Shown one piece after another: positions 23,281 through 35,400 of a stretch of DNA of 64,000 bases; position 1 is the first letter of the stretch, and the number at the start of each line of letters is the position of its first letter. The translations under genes were made by a program, and so were the position numbers. Origin of the DNA: Saccopteryx bilineata (taxonomy: Eukaryota; Chordata; Mammalia; Chiroptera; Emballonuridae); assembly GCF_036850765.1 (NCBI RefSeq), contig NC_089492.1, forward strand, positions 101,885,022 to 101,949,021. The letters are read 5' to 3'. The notes beneath the pieces are model-generated. The model was not told where the DNA came from. It worked only from the letters and a program-made list of their open reading frames with translations, and did not search any database.

Positions 23281-23499
23281 CAGAAAAATGATTTTTAATC
23301 TATAATTTTACACCCTGGGAAATTACTAGTCAAGTGTGAAAGTAAAATACCTTTCCATCACACACGAACTCAGAACATTTACCCTCACATAACTTCAAAC
23401 AGTCATCATTTGTGATGGAATTTCACTTAATGCCTGCCTTTTCTTCTTTTCTAACTTTTTGTGTATTGCTAGTGTAATAAATAGTTTGAATTTGCTACA

Positions 23500-25690
23500 A
23501 TAAAATAAAATATGTAGGAATAAACTAAGGATGTGAAGGACCTATATACTGAAAACTATAAAACATTATTGAAAAAAACTGAAAAAGACACAATGAAATA
23601 AAAAAATATTCTATGTTCATGGACTGGAATAATCAACATAGTTGAAATGGCTATATTACCCAAAGCAACTTATGAATTTAATGCAATCCCCATCAAAATC
23701 CCAATGTCATTCTTTAAAGAAACAGAACAAAAATTTACCAGGTTTGTATGGAACCATAAAAAGCCCTGAATAGCCAAAGCAAACCTGAGGAAAAAGAATG
23801 AAGCCAGAGGTATCACACTACATGACTTCAAATTATACTACAGAGCCACGATAATCAAAACAGCACAGTATTGGCAGAAAAACAGATATACAGACTAATG
23901 GAACAGAACTGAGAGCCCAGAAATAAAACCATGTATCTATGGACAAATCATCTTCAACAAAAGAGCCAAAAACACACAATGGAGGAAAAAAAGCCTCTTT
24001 AATAAATGGTGCTGAGAAAATTGGAAAGCCACATGCAAAAGAATGAACTTGACTACAGTTTGTCCCTCTGCACAAAAATTATTCAAAATGGATCAAAGAC
24101 CTAAATATAACCCTGAAACTATAAATTACACAGAAGAAAACATAGGTATTAAGCTCATGGACCTTGGCCGTAGAGAACAATTTATGGATTTGACTCCAAA
24201 GGCAAGAGAAGTAAGGACAAAAATAAATGAATGGACTATACTAAAAAGCTTCTTCACAACAAAAGAAACAGCTAACTAAATGAGAGATGTTATTTGCAAA
24301 CAACAGCTCTGATAAGGGGCTAATATCCAAAATATATAAAGAACTCACAAAACTCAGCAACAAACAAGCAAACAATCCAATTAAAAAATGAGGAGTGGAC
24401 CTGAACAGACACTTCTCCCAAAGGACATAAAAATGGCCAACAGGTATATGAAAAGATGCTCATCTTCACTAGCCATTTGAGAAATGCAAATCAAAACTAC
24501 AATGACAGACCCTGGTTGGTTGGATCAGTGGTAGAGCATCGGCCCAGAGTGTGTAAGTTCCGGGTTCAATTCCCAGCCAGGGCACACAGGAGAAGTGCCC
24601 ATCTGCTTCTTCCCCCTTCCCCCTCTCCTTTCTTTCTTTCTCTCTCTCTCTCTCTCTCTCTTCCCCTCCCACAGTCAAGGCTCCATTGGAGCAAAGTTGG
24701 CCCAAGCACTGAGGATGGCTCCATGGTCTCTGCCTCAGGCGCTAGAATGGCTCTGATTGCAGTGCAGCAATGCATTGTCCCGTGGGCATGCTGGGTTGAT
24801 TGATCCCAGTTGGGCACATGTGAGAGTCTGTCTGCCTGACTCCCCCCCACTCTTCTCACTTAGGGAAAAAAAAACCCCACAAAAAAACCTACAATGACAT
24901 ACTACCTCACACCTGTCAGACTGGCTATTATCAACAAGACAAGTAATAACAAGTGTTGCAGAGGCTGTGGAGAAAAAGGAACCCTCATCACTGCTGGTGG
25001 GAAGGCAAATTAATATAACCACTATGGAAGAAAGTATGGTGGTTCCTCAAAAAATTAAGAAGAGAATTACCACAGGACCCAGCAATTCCTCTACTGGCTA
25101 TCTACCAGTAAAATATTGGTACGTAAAGACACATGCACCCCCATGTTCATCATAGCATTATTTACAATGGCCAAGACATGGAAACAACCAAAGTGTCCCT
25201 TGATAAAGGACTGGATAAAGAAGATGTGGCACATATATACAATGGAATACTACTCAACCATAAGAAACGATGACATAGTGACATTTACAACAACATAGAT
25301 GGACCTTGAGAACACTATACTGAGTGAAACAAGTAAATCAGAAAAAACTAAAGAACTGTATGATTTCCCAGATAGGTGGGACATAAAACTGAGACTCATG
25401 GACACAGATAAAAGTGAAGTGGTTACCTGGTGGAAGGGAACGTGGGGGAGGGGGCAGGAGATTTGAGTAAAAGGGGAGGGGGAGGAGGAAAAGGGTGTAA
25501 AGAGGGACAAATATAAGGTGACGGAAAATGATTTGACATTAAGTGATGAGTATACAACATAATCAACCATTCAAACGCTATAGAAATGTTCACCTGAAAC
25601 CTATGTATTCTTATTGTTCAAGGTCACCATTAAAGTTAATTTTCTAAATAAAATTCAAAATTTAAAGAAAATATAAAAAATAAATAAAAG
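23500..25690 (+). mobile_element. L1 3' portion, split by a SINE
   Basis: It begins in the ORF2 C-terminal third (AATAAACTAAGGATGTGAAG, ACATAGTTGAAATGGCTATA, GCCAAAGCAAACCTGAGG) and runs to a G-rich 3' UTR (25430-25500), ending around GTCACCATTAAAGTTAATTT. A 78-codon open stretch at 24043-24279 is ORF2 remnant. The frame is broken elsewhere. A SINE sits at 24508. Confidence 0.9.
24508..24888 (+). mobile_element. long bat tRNA SINE in L1
   Basis: Head ACCCTGGTTGGTTGGATCAG, B box GGTTCAATTCCC, CT tract and body CAAGGCTCCATTGGAGCAAA. The target duplication CTACAATGACA (24497-24507, 24889-24899) is L1 sequence. Confidence 0.94.
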
Positions 25691-26105
25691 GACATGGATT
25701 ATGTTTAAAAAAAGAATTTGCTTAATAACACCCTTTCCCTAAAGAGTTTAAAGCAGAGATTATTTCTGTAATTTTATGTTCCTGAATATGGCATGCAACA
25801 GGATATGGGTATATCAGAATTATATATTTGAAGTCAACATAATTTTATATAAGAAATATATAAACCATTTCTTAGTACAGAGAATAACATGTATGCCATT
25901 TTCTCTCTGTATCTCAACACAATGTACAATTATATAAACTGAAAATGAAATAATATAGTTTGTTTAAATAAAAGTATAAAGCACACCAAAAACTGCATCT
26001 CCTTTCATTTGTGACGTGCATAAACAAGAATGGCAACTGTCACTGAGTTTCTTCTTCAGTAATATAAGACTTCTAGTGATGCTAAAGTATAAACATGCAG
26101 GCAAC
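25691..26105. other. unassigned intronic sequence
   Basis: Very AT-rich, nothing recognised. Confidence 0.4.
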
Positions 26106-26330
26106 TATTAAGAGCAAAGACTCCAAATCCAAGTAGACTCAGCTTCAAATCTTGGCTCTACTCTATATAGATTCTTAATCTATTTGAGCTTCAGTTGTTT
26201 CACTGATCAAATGGAGGGGGGGGGGGGAGCAACTAGCTTTTAGAGAATGGTGAAAATCAGGTTATATGATTAATTTAAGTTTTATTTTTAGCCTGGCACA
26301 TATGGGCTCAACAAATGCTAATGGTTATGA
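26106..26330 (+). mobile_element. MIR SINE with a poly-G interruption
   Basis: AGAGCAAAGACTCCAAATCC, TCAAATCTTGGCTCTACTCT, GAGCTTCAGTTGTTTCACTG and CTGGCACATATGGGCTCAAC follow the MIR consensus in order. A run of 12 G at 26216-26227 interrupts it. Confidence 0.75.
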
Positions 26331-27413
26331 TTACCACAACCACCATTTTCATCTACTGGGTGAGCAAAACAAAACCCACAAAACAAAAACTGGAGTGGAC
26401 TACTCTGCTACTGACAGAAGTATTCAGCACAGAGCTGTTCAGATATCACACTTGAATCTCAGAGCCTGGGAGGTTACACAAATGTATGGATCAGGCCAGG
26501 AACAAGGGATGGACGGGTAGGAGCTGGTGGTACACTAGACAGGCTTATACTTTCTCCTAAGGGCATTTGAACTTAATTAAAAAAAAATTCCAGTGCTAAT
26601 CAAGAAAAATCCTGTAGAATATGGCCCGTAGGTAACTTTTTCACCTCCTGAACTAGGACCATTATTCAAGCCCTCAAACTGCCCTTTAAAAGAAATTAGA
26701 AAACAGAATTCCTAGATTCCAATATGTCACTGCAATTTTTCTAGGTTTCTCATTTAATAAATCTGCCTTTTTCCTAAAGAATAAGAGTTACACATGTTAA
26801 TTATAGCAAATTAGAAAAGTGCACAGGTGTATATAAGAAAAGAAAATAATATATTTAATTCAGTTAGGGCAACTCCGCTTAACTTTCAGGAATTTTTCCT
26901 TCAACTTTTTCTAGGTATGTTTTTCTTCTGTAACACAAATATAAATCTAGTCTTTTGGCTGAATATTTGAACATTTTATTTAAGATTTTTTTGGGAAACA
27001 CATAAAAGATTGTAGATGATACAAATATATGGACACACTTTAGTTAATTCAGTCTTTTTTTTAATTGAACATGTTCCTTTGCTTCTCATATTTTAAATTA
27101 TAGATAACACTCTAATAATTAAGCTTATGCATAAAATTTAAAAATTAATTTGCTTCCGTAGGACACAATCCCCCCCCAAAAAAAATTGGTCAAAATATAA
27201 AAGGATATTTTTAAGGTCCTTGATACATATTGTCAACCTGCACATTGAAATGGACCGACTGACCTTCCCCCAGAAGGACAGAGGAATGCCTTCTTTGGCT
27301 ACTTGTTCAGCTAACTATCAATCTATAGGTATTTTTAACACATGTCAAAATAAAATTCCAAAATTGCTCTTCACACATAATTAAAACAGAAAAATGAAAT
27401 TAAACTCCTATTC
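26331..27413. other. unassigned intronic sequence
   Basis: AT-rich, no confident element. Confidence 0.4.
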
Positions 27414-27425
27414 AAGAAGTAATTT

Positions 27426-27569
27426 CTTTAAAAATTTTTGATTTATTGATTTTGGCGAGAGAAGACAGGACATTGATTTGTTCCTGTATGTGCCCTGATC
27501 AGGGACCGAATCAACAACCTCTACGCTTTGAGACGACACTCCCAACCAACCGAACTATGCAGCCAGAGT
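27426..27569 (-). mobile_element. older short tRNA-derived SINE
   Basis: On the minus strand it reads GGCTGCATAGTTCGGTTGGT, a B-box-like GTTGATTCGGTCCC and CTGATCAGGGCACATACAGG. It lacks the CT-rich body of the other SINEs, so it is probably an older relative. Flanks AGAAGTAATTT / AGAAGTGATTT fit a target duplication. Confidence 0.75.
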
Positions 27570-27580
27570 AGAAGTGATTT

Positions 27581-28281
27581 TGATTCTGAAACTAATGCCA
27601 ATATAACTTCAAAATTTTATTATTTTAACTAATGGGTTGTAATGTATTGATACTCTGAAACTCTCTATATTAATACAAATGAATATGTATAATTTGATAT
27701 CAATTAACTAAGTTATTGGGTGAGATACTAAAACCCAGGAATAATATTAAAATTATAATTCCAGCTAATTTTTTCAACCAACATCAACCTGAATTCCTCT
27801 GTTTCAGGGCTATAAGAATAAAAATTAAAACAGCGTATCTTACTGCAACAGTCTCAGAGGGCACACTTTACAGCACAAGCTCACACTCTTGTGGATATGC
27901 TACAGAATGCAGAGACCATCTACGTGAGGCAACAATATTCCAGTGACAGTTAACATAAACTCTGTAATCAACCTGAGTCAGCTATTTCAATTAAACTTGC
28001 AGGGGTGTGAGCTGACGTGAAGACCAAGGCTTCATAGAGGTGATCAGGATCTATGGTGGTATGGTGGTTATCTGTCCCAGTCCTCTGTCTTAAGACAGGT
28101 GAAACCTGGCATCACAGAAGATATACAGGGAGTTAATAACCAGAGACTTACATTTCCCAATAAATGGTATGAGACCAAAAAAAAAAAAGAAAAGAAAACC
28201 ATAAGCCTAGGATACTAAATTTTGTTATTCATCTCATGAGACTGTTATATAAAAATCAAATCTAAGAACAGCTAGGCATTT
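27581..28281. other. unassigned intronic sequence
   Basis: Nothing recognised; the ORF at 27716-27946 has no family resemblance. Confidence 0.4.
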
Positions 28282-28299
28282 GAAATATTAAACATCATT

Positions 28300-28624
28300 C
28301 CCGGCCAGGGCACACGGGAGAAGCGCCCATTTGCTTCTCCACCCCTCCGCCGCGCTTTCCTCTCTGTCTCTCTCTTCCCCTCCCGCAGCCAAGGCTCCAT
28401 TGGAGCAAAGATGGCCCGGGCGCTGGGGATGGCTCTGTGGCCTCTGCCTCAGGCGCTAGAGTGGCTCTGGTCGCAACATGGCGACGCCCAGGATGGGCAG
28501 AGCATCGCCCCCTGGTGGGCAGAGCGTCGCCCCTGGTGGGCGTGCCGGGTGGATCCCGGTCGGGCGCATGCGGGAGTCTGACTGTCTCTCCCCGTTTCCA
28601 GCTTCAGAAAAAAGAAAAAAAAAA
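28300..28624 (+). mobile_element. long bat tRNA SINE, 5'-truncated, with an internal duplication
   Basis: The element begins at CCCGGCCAGGGCACAC, so the A box and most of the tRNA head are missing. A perfect 18-bp duplication GAAATATTAAACATCATT flanks it (28282-28299, 28625-28642), proving it inserted in truncated form. Near 28500-28545 the module ATCGCCCCCTGGTGGGC is repeated in tandem as GTCGCCCCTGGTGGGC. Confidence 0.96.
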
Positions 28625-28642
28625 GAAATATTAAACATCATT

Positions 28643-31600
28643 ACCGTTAGATAATGTTATAAATTGGTGGATTTATGAAGAACTAATTATCAGTTAAGTT
28701 TAAAAAGAAGGTACTAAATTCAAAGTTCCTTAAGGGCAGGATCATATATTTTTGTGATTCCCATGTTTCACAGCACATTTCCTTTGAAACTGGAGACATA
28801 ATTATTTATTGAGTAAATCAATACAAGTAATAAGCTAAATATGTGTTGTATCATATGTAAATTTTTCAACATATTTTCACATAATGAATGAATCGATAAC
28901 TGTTAGTAGCAACATGTTTCTTGACATTTTAGATCCTACATACTGAAAAGAAACAATTATTTCTAATTTTTTGTGCTTTGTAGCATATATTGCAAAATAA
29001 ATTCTTAATCAGCATCGTAACCTAAAATGAAGCACTGTCCTAGTCCATTAGATATTCAAGGGAAGGCACGAGAGAATGACTATATATGTCAATTAGAGCA
29101 ATTATAGAACAGAAAGATGTTGGGATGAATATCCATCAAGTTAGTTTTAGAACACATAAGAAGCATCAGAGGTTTAGAGGGGGGAGAAAAAGGCAAAAAT
29201 GCCCTATCTTGGCTGAGCAGCACTATTAAATTCAGATGCAGGGTTCTATTTAGTTTGGACAGGTCCCAGCCACAGAACAAAGTCAGTCTGTCTTAGTACC
29301 ATAACTGAATTCTACAAGTTAACAGCTTTTCATGAAAAGCTGCCATTTCAAAATGTCAATCAAATCTGAGCATAAGTGGGAACTCCTGCAGAAATAACCA
29401 GCTGCAGGTTTGAAAAACATTTTTCACTGAAAGTGGAAACACAAAAGATGTTTGAACGGGATCTCTTTTCATTCCTGTAACAGTAGACGGCCATTTTCAC
29501 AACATCAAGGACAGAAAACAGAGGACAAAATTGCAAATAATGTCTTGAAAGGGCTATTTGCAGGGGTGATGACTGATTCAAGTTACAAATGACAGAATTA
29601 TTGGCAAATGGGAACTCATTAATATGAAATTGTTTGTTTCTCATTAACCGATCACAGTCTCAGACTATTCTTTTAATTGCACTTGAATGATTATGCCATA
29701 CAGAATGAAATGTAGCCTCAAATTTTGACATTTATTTTCAACCATTTAAAGAAATTGATGATGGTTTCACCTGATTTTAGGGGGGGTTGATTCACCAATT
29801 ATAGTTAATGAAAAAATAAAAAAGAAACATTATTTCACTATTCAGAATGTCAAAGATACTATGCATCAATATTGCGTCTTTCTTCCCACAAAATGTCCCT
29901 TGCATGCAATTATATAATAAAGTGAAACTGATAATAGAGTAGTAAATACGGTATACTATGAGAGTTTATGTGGAAAGGAGATAGGACTTAAGGAGATGCA
30001 GTGAGAAAACAGGACTCTGCAGAAGATTTGCCACCATGCTCAATCTATGGATGCATAAATAGATTAAAGCAAAGAGATTAATCCGAAAACAGATTTTTAA
30101 AATTGTTCACAACTTGAAGAAAGTGATACAACAAAAATATCCTCCCAAACATTTTCTTCTTCCACCAACGTTTCAACAAATATTTTTTTCATTTGTTGGC
30201 AACTGAGTAAATTTAAGTTCATAAAAAATGATGACTCCTCTCAACGCCAATGGAATGATCTGTGCAGTAGAGATGATATCAATGTTGATTTTCTTTTGTA
30301 GAAATAAAAGGCAAAATGAAAACTGTAGTTTAAAAGGCACTACCTATACCATAACATCCTATTAGAAAGTGTTTGGTTCCCACAGTTAGCAATATTTATT
30401 TATTTGGAAGATATAGAGAACCTGTTTGAACCTTGTTTATATATTTATTGTATCCCATATTTTTGTCACTCAAATATGAAAATAAAAAGGTAGTATTTAG
30501 GAATTAGACTCCCACCTCCAAATAAATGCTACAAACTACAAACTGTTCAAACCAAAAAGTGCTGTAATATATATAGTATGGGATAATTCAGGACACTAGA
30601 GTCAGCTTTTATTTTTTCAAAAAAACCTTCAATTTCTCTCATTTTCAGAATTTAGATTTTGTTTTATTAACACAAAATAATCAAACACCTGTCCCAAATG
30701 CACATTTCATAAATTTCACAAACTTATGATCTAATTAACATTCTTATCTTGAGCTCAAATTGTGATTCTCTGGTTCCACACACCTTTATCTACCTGGGAA
30801 TTTCTCTTGGGTTCATAATTAACAAAAGCAAAGCCTCCAAATAAGCACCTAATAAAAGCTCACTAATCTCTCTTAATATTTCCAAAAGAGCCACAGCTCA
30901 TGTTCAGCCATATACAGTATACTAATCACATTCTCCATTATAAAGAAAAATACTCTTCATCCTAATTTGAGTAAATAAATTCAGTTTTAATATATGTTTC
31001 CAAATATGAAATGGGCCTTGGCACAATGGTATCTTTTGCTTTAAGAACTTTTCACTCAGTACTGTAGCATGCATACATCTTCCTAAGAGAACATCCAAAT
31101 TTTAGTTCCAAATGCTTTTAATTCTAGTGTTCAAATAGCTGTATGAGGTTGCAAAGCTTGTTTTAAAAAATTGGTGGTGGGGTGGGTGGGCATAAGTTGG
31201 TTACCAGTTGTCACCCAAAGATAACAGTTACTTTTATTGGGGTATTACAAATGCAAATGGTGAATGTGGTATAAACTGTATACTAGATTTTAGTTAGAAT
31301 GTCTAAAGCTATCACACAAGGCATTCATCTGCATTCCCTGTTTATGGGAATGAAATATGTAGTCATTTGAAGTCCACAATATGTATACTGTGTTTGTAAT
31401 AACTGCAGATTTTACAAGCACATTATTCTTTCCATTAGGATTAAAACCTCACCGAATAGCAATTTGTGAAAGAATTCTAGCAGGGCCCAGAGCCCAGAAC
31501 TCTGACCTCTGATGAGATGCTTGGCAGCAACAAACTCTGGGTCTAAGCAAAACATCTGGTTTGAGTTAGACTTCCTGAAAAAATAGCCTCTGTACTGGGG

Positions 31601-32353
31601 AAACTGGTATTCACTCAGCTTTGTATATATACTTTGACTGACTTCAACACTGCTATAGAAAAAAAAAGAGAGAGAGAGAGGGAGAAAGAAAAGATAGACT
31701 CCACTAGAATGCTTGTCAATCATGATAGACTCCTTGGTGGCCTCTCTAGAATTAAGCTCTCTCATTAGCTAGAACAGTCTTTCTTTCCATATTCCTTGAA
31801 TATTTTTTCCCCATGTTATAGCATATAAAATGTACAACTTCAACATGAGTCCAAGTTTATTATTAGCAAACACAATACATTACTTTTCTCTTAATCACTC
31901 CAGGGAAGGAATCACCAGTTATTTTAAACTTCGTTTTGTTTATATAAATGGAGGATAAAAAGATAAAACAATAATGTTTTGAGAGTTCCTATAAATTTGG
32001 TAAATGTTAAAACAAAAAATTAATAGCTTTTAACTAATCCTTTCTTCTCAAATGACAGACTTACATGTAGCAGCAATGTTTATTGGCAAGAGGTTTGAGA
32101 TTTTTGCAAATTTGCTAGAAATCACAGCTCACAAATGATTACTGTATATACTAGAGGAAAGAGGCTCTGGATTAATATGCAGACATGAAACAACAATATG
32201 GAGACAGGACATTATTTAAGAGTTCTGCCCACTTTCATCTTCTGATTAGCAGGTTAGTACAACAAATGTGGCAATCCATCCACTGCAATTAACATAGACC
32301 TCTAATTCATTTAAACCGGTCAAAAGGGAAACATTATTTTACATTCTTATATA
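28643..32353. other. SINE-free unassigned sequence
   Basis: Unique-looking AT-rich sequence without bat SINEs or recognisable L1. ORFs of 60-117 codons on the minus strand (29089, 29360, 31412) have no family match. Confidence 0.45.
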
Positions 32354-32466
32354 GAGGGGTGGGCAAAAGAAGATTTACACTTGTAATACAATGATTAATA
32401 AGTAATAATACAAGAATAAACTGTTTCGTGTTCTCACAACTATAAACCTATTTTTGTCAGCCCCTG
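32354..32466. mobile_element. mariner-type MITE (diverged)
   Basis: The ends are GAGGGGTGGGCAAAAGAAGA and, reversed, CAGGGGCTGACAAAAATAGG, flanked by TA (32352-32353, 32467-32468). It is the same family as 49751-49866, with more differences between the arms. Confidence 0.82.
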
Positions 32467-35400
32467 TACACAGTCTTGAAGCAGTTTTTACATACCAGAC
32501 CGAAGACGGCTCTAAACTTTGAATGGTGCTACAAAGGGAAAGGGCAATATCTAGGTGGGTTGTTTTCTACAACCAAAGATCAATGTACGGACCTAACAGA
32601 AGCATAAAAGCAGAATAGTTCAATGCAGTATTCCCTACCTTGACTGTGATTTCATTTGAGTTTCTTGTAAAAGCAAAAACATAACCTAATTTAGTCCACT
32701 GTCGATGTGTAAGATTCAAGTCGTATGGGATAATGACTGGGAGCATCATTCACTTTGAAAGACCTGTGAGAGTTCTGCCAATCTCAGGTGGTGATAAATT
32801 GCCATTTTAGCTTTCTATGTATCACCTTAATTTAAATATTACCTTTGTGAATAGAAGTACAACTCACTGGAATTTAGTCTTTCAAAAGAATAGTGTGGAA
32901 CAGAATGCAAATTGATAGTTGTACATTTCTTTAGGTATGAATTTACTTTTCTACCCCAGTGGCATTGCTAAGGACTCTATTGAAAGCTAGCTTACATGTT
33001 ATAAAACATCAATATCATTCTCCAACAGGTATCAGAAGTTTGCAAACACGACCTTTACATATTTTAGGGAGCCATTCAAGAATAATTGTGATTACTTCTA
33101 CTCTACTTATGAAGAAAAAATAAAATCTTGTCGCGTAAACGGAAGCCAGAGTCTGCCTGAAGTCCCTAAGAACCCTGCCTGACACACATACACTTGTCCA
33201 TAACCCGCAGCAAAGCTTTTCATGTCTGTAACAACTGTTGCTCAGAAAATTATAAACTTTGTACTATCTCCAAATTATACAATTTTTAAAAGAAACAAAT
33301 ATTTCTACTAAAGTCTTGTCATTTTTATTCTAATGAGACTCAACAAAATAACTGTGGAAAAGGACAAAATTTTGCTTCCCCAAATCTGTTTCTTGAATCC
33401 ATATTTTTTATATATTTTTAATTTAAAATGTTCATTTGCAAGCTCTGCATAAAATTCCATGGAGCTTAAATTCAACAATTCTTTCCTCCACATTCTTGCA
33501 ATCCTCTTTTGTATATACACCACACACACAACCCTTCTACACTTAGCTCACAATAAAATTAAATATTTCTCTAAAAGATATTCATTTTGACACAATTAAT
33601 AGTAAAAGAGGAGACAAATTTATTTAAATGTAATTTATGAAAATATATTGTGAAATAAAATGCAGATTGGTAGTATTAAATTTCTATAGGCATACATCTT
33701 CTTTGGTACTTCAAAATAAGGATAAACCAAACCTGTTGTACTTGTTTCAGAAAGAAGGCAGAGACTTTTTTTTAAACTGTGTAGGAATGCATGCAGAATT
33801 ATCATACATACTTATGTATGACCAAATAGTGGGTATATGGTGATTTAGGAATAAAGTTTTTAGAATAACCATTGCCTGGGATGCCTACATAAGTTATTTT
33901 TGAGAGACTGCATTCCCTTAAACCTAATTGTGTAACAATCTGTCTTTAAGTCAGAGCATAAACATAAAAGCTACTTGACACCTGTAGCTTTTTCATTTTG
34001 TCTGATGATAAAAAATAAAGTCACTGTGTAATCCTGAAGGACACTCAGACAGAAAAACTCTGAAGCAAAGGGGACTCCTCTGTCATCCTCCTTATGAAAG
34101 TAGCAGATAAAATGCTTTCTTCCTAATGCAACTTTAGAATGTAGATAGTTCAATCCTGCGTATACAGATAAAACCAAACCAAAACCAAAAAAAACCCTCA
34201 GTATAACAATGAATACTAACAAAAAATTACAGTAGTGATTTTGTATTCTAGTAGTACTTTTACACTGGAAATAAATGGCAAATTTTCTTTCCAAAAGGCA
34301 TAAAAAGAACATTTCATTGCGAACCCCCTGCATTTTTGAAAGCTATGGCCACAAAGGCACATTTATAAAATAAGCCCCCACTTGTTAAAACTGTAACATT
34401 GCCACCATCACTAGAGTTTCACCTTAGTGACTTAAATAAATATAAATAAAGTAATAAACACTATATGTTTTATAGAGTTCTATGAACCAGGAAAAAAATC
34501 ACCTTACAAAATAACCTCCTGGCAAATGCAAAAAAGCTAACTTCGGTTCGCCCACATTTTCTGAGTTCCCAGAATCTAAGAAGCAGCTCAGGGAAACCTA
34601 GCTTATTTAACTGAAAGACTTTTGCTCATTTCTTTTTCCACATTAGCCTTTCTGTAAAGCAAGAGGAAAAAAATATTAAAACAGGAAAGGATGAAAAAAT
34701 TAGAGAAAGGCAATTAATATAATAAAAAATATTTGGGGGTTTAAAACAAAATATCTTTCACATGCTATGTTTTATGATAATCTTGATAGAAATCTTTGTA
34801 CTGACTGAGGTTAGATACCGACAGGAAGCTCCATAAGAATCAGATATGATGACCTGCTATCCTACATGGTCAGTGTCCAGCACGTAAGTTCCTCATGTTG
34901 CTCTCCTATTAATTAAGTGTTGGTAAAACTCTCCATGCTGCTGCTGTCAGACGGTTGTCGTGTAAACTGTTTTATTCAGAAGAAATAAAAATTTTAGTGG
35001 CTAATGCTATATGAACAACTAAAAATATATTGTTTCAGACTTGTTAATATATTAATGGAGATTTTGTAAAGTTTGAATATAATTTTCGAGTCATCACCTG
35101 GATAATAGCAATAACAACAACACTTATTTTAAATAACTCCAAATTATATGCAGTTGAGTAAATTTAATTTGTTTTCATTTAAGGTCTTCTAAAGTTGAGG
35201 CCAGCATGCTGAAGAAAAATATTAAACTATCTATAACCCTGTGTCAACATATGATGCTACTGGGAATGGTAAGTGAATTAATTTTCCAAGGAAAATTAAT
35301 TACTTATGACTTACAGTTGTAAAAGCAAACAACGTAACTCTGGATTAGGGCACATTTAATTTCTGTTTGTAGTAGCGATTAAATTAATTTCATATAATTC

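Noticed and set aside
24043..24279. 78-codon ORF as a gene
   Set aside because: It is a remnant of the L1 ORF2 C-terminal region with the frame broken on both sides.
35170..35275. exon-like plus-strand segment ending GGTAAGTG
   Set aside because: A single donor-like sequence without an acceptor, open frame or known product; likely chance.
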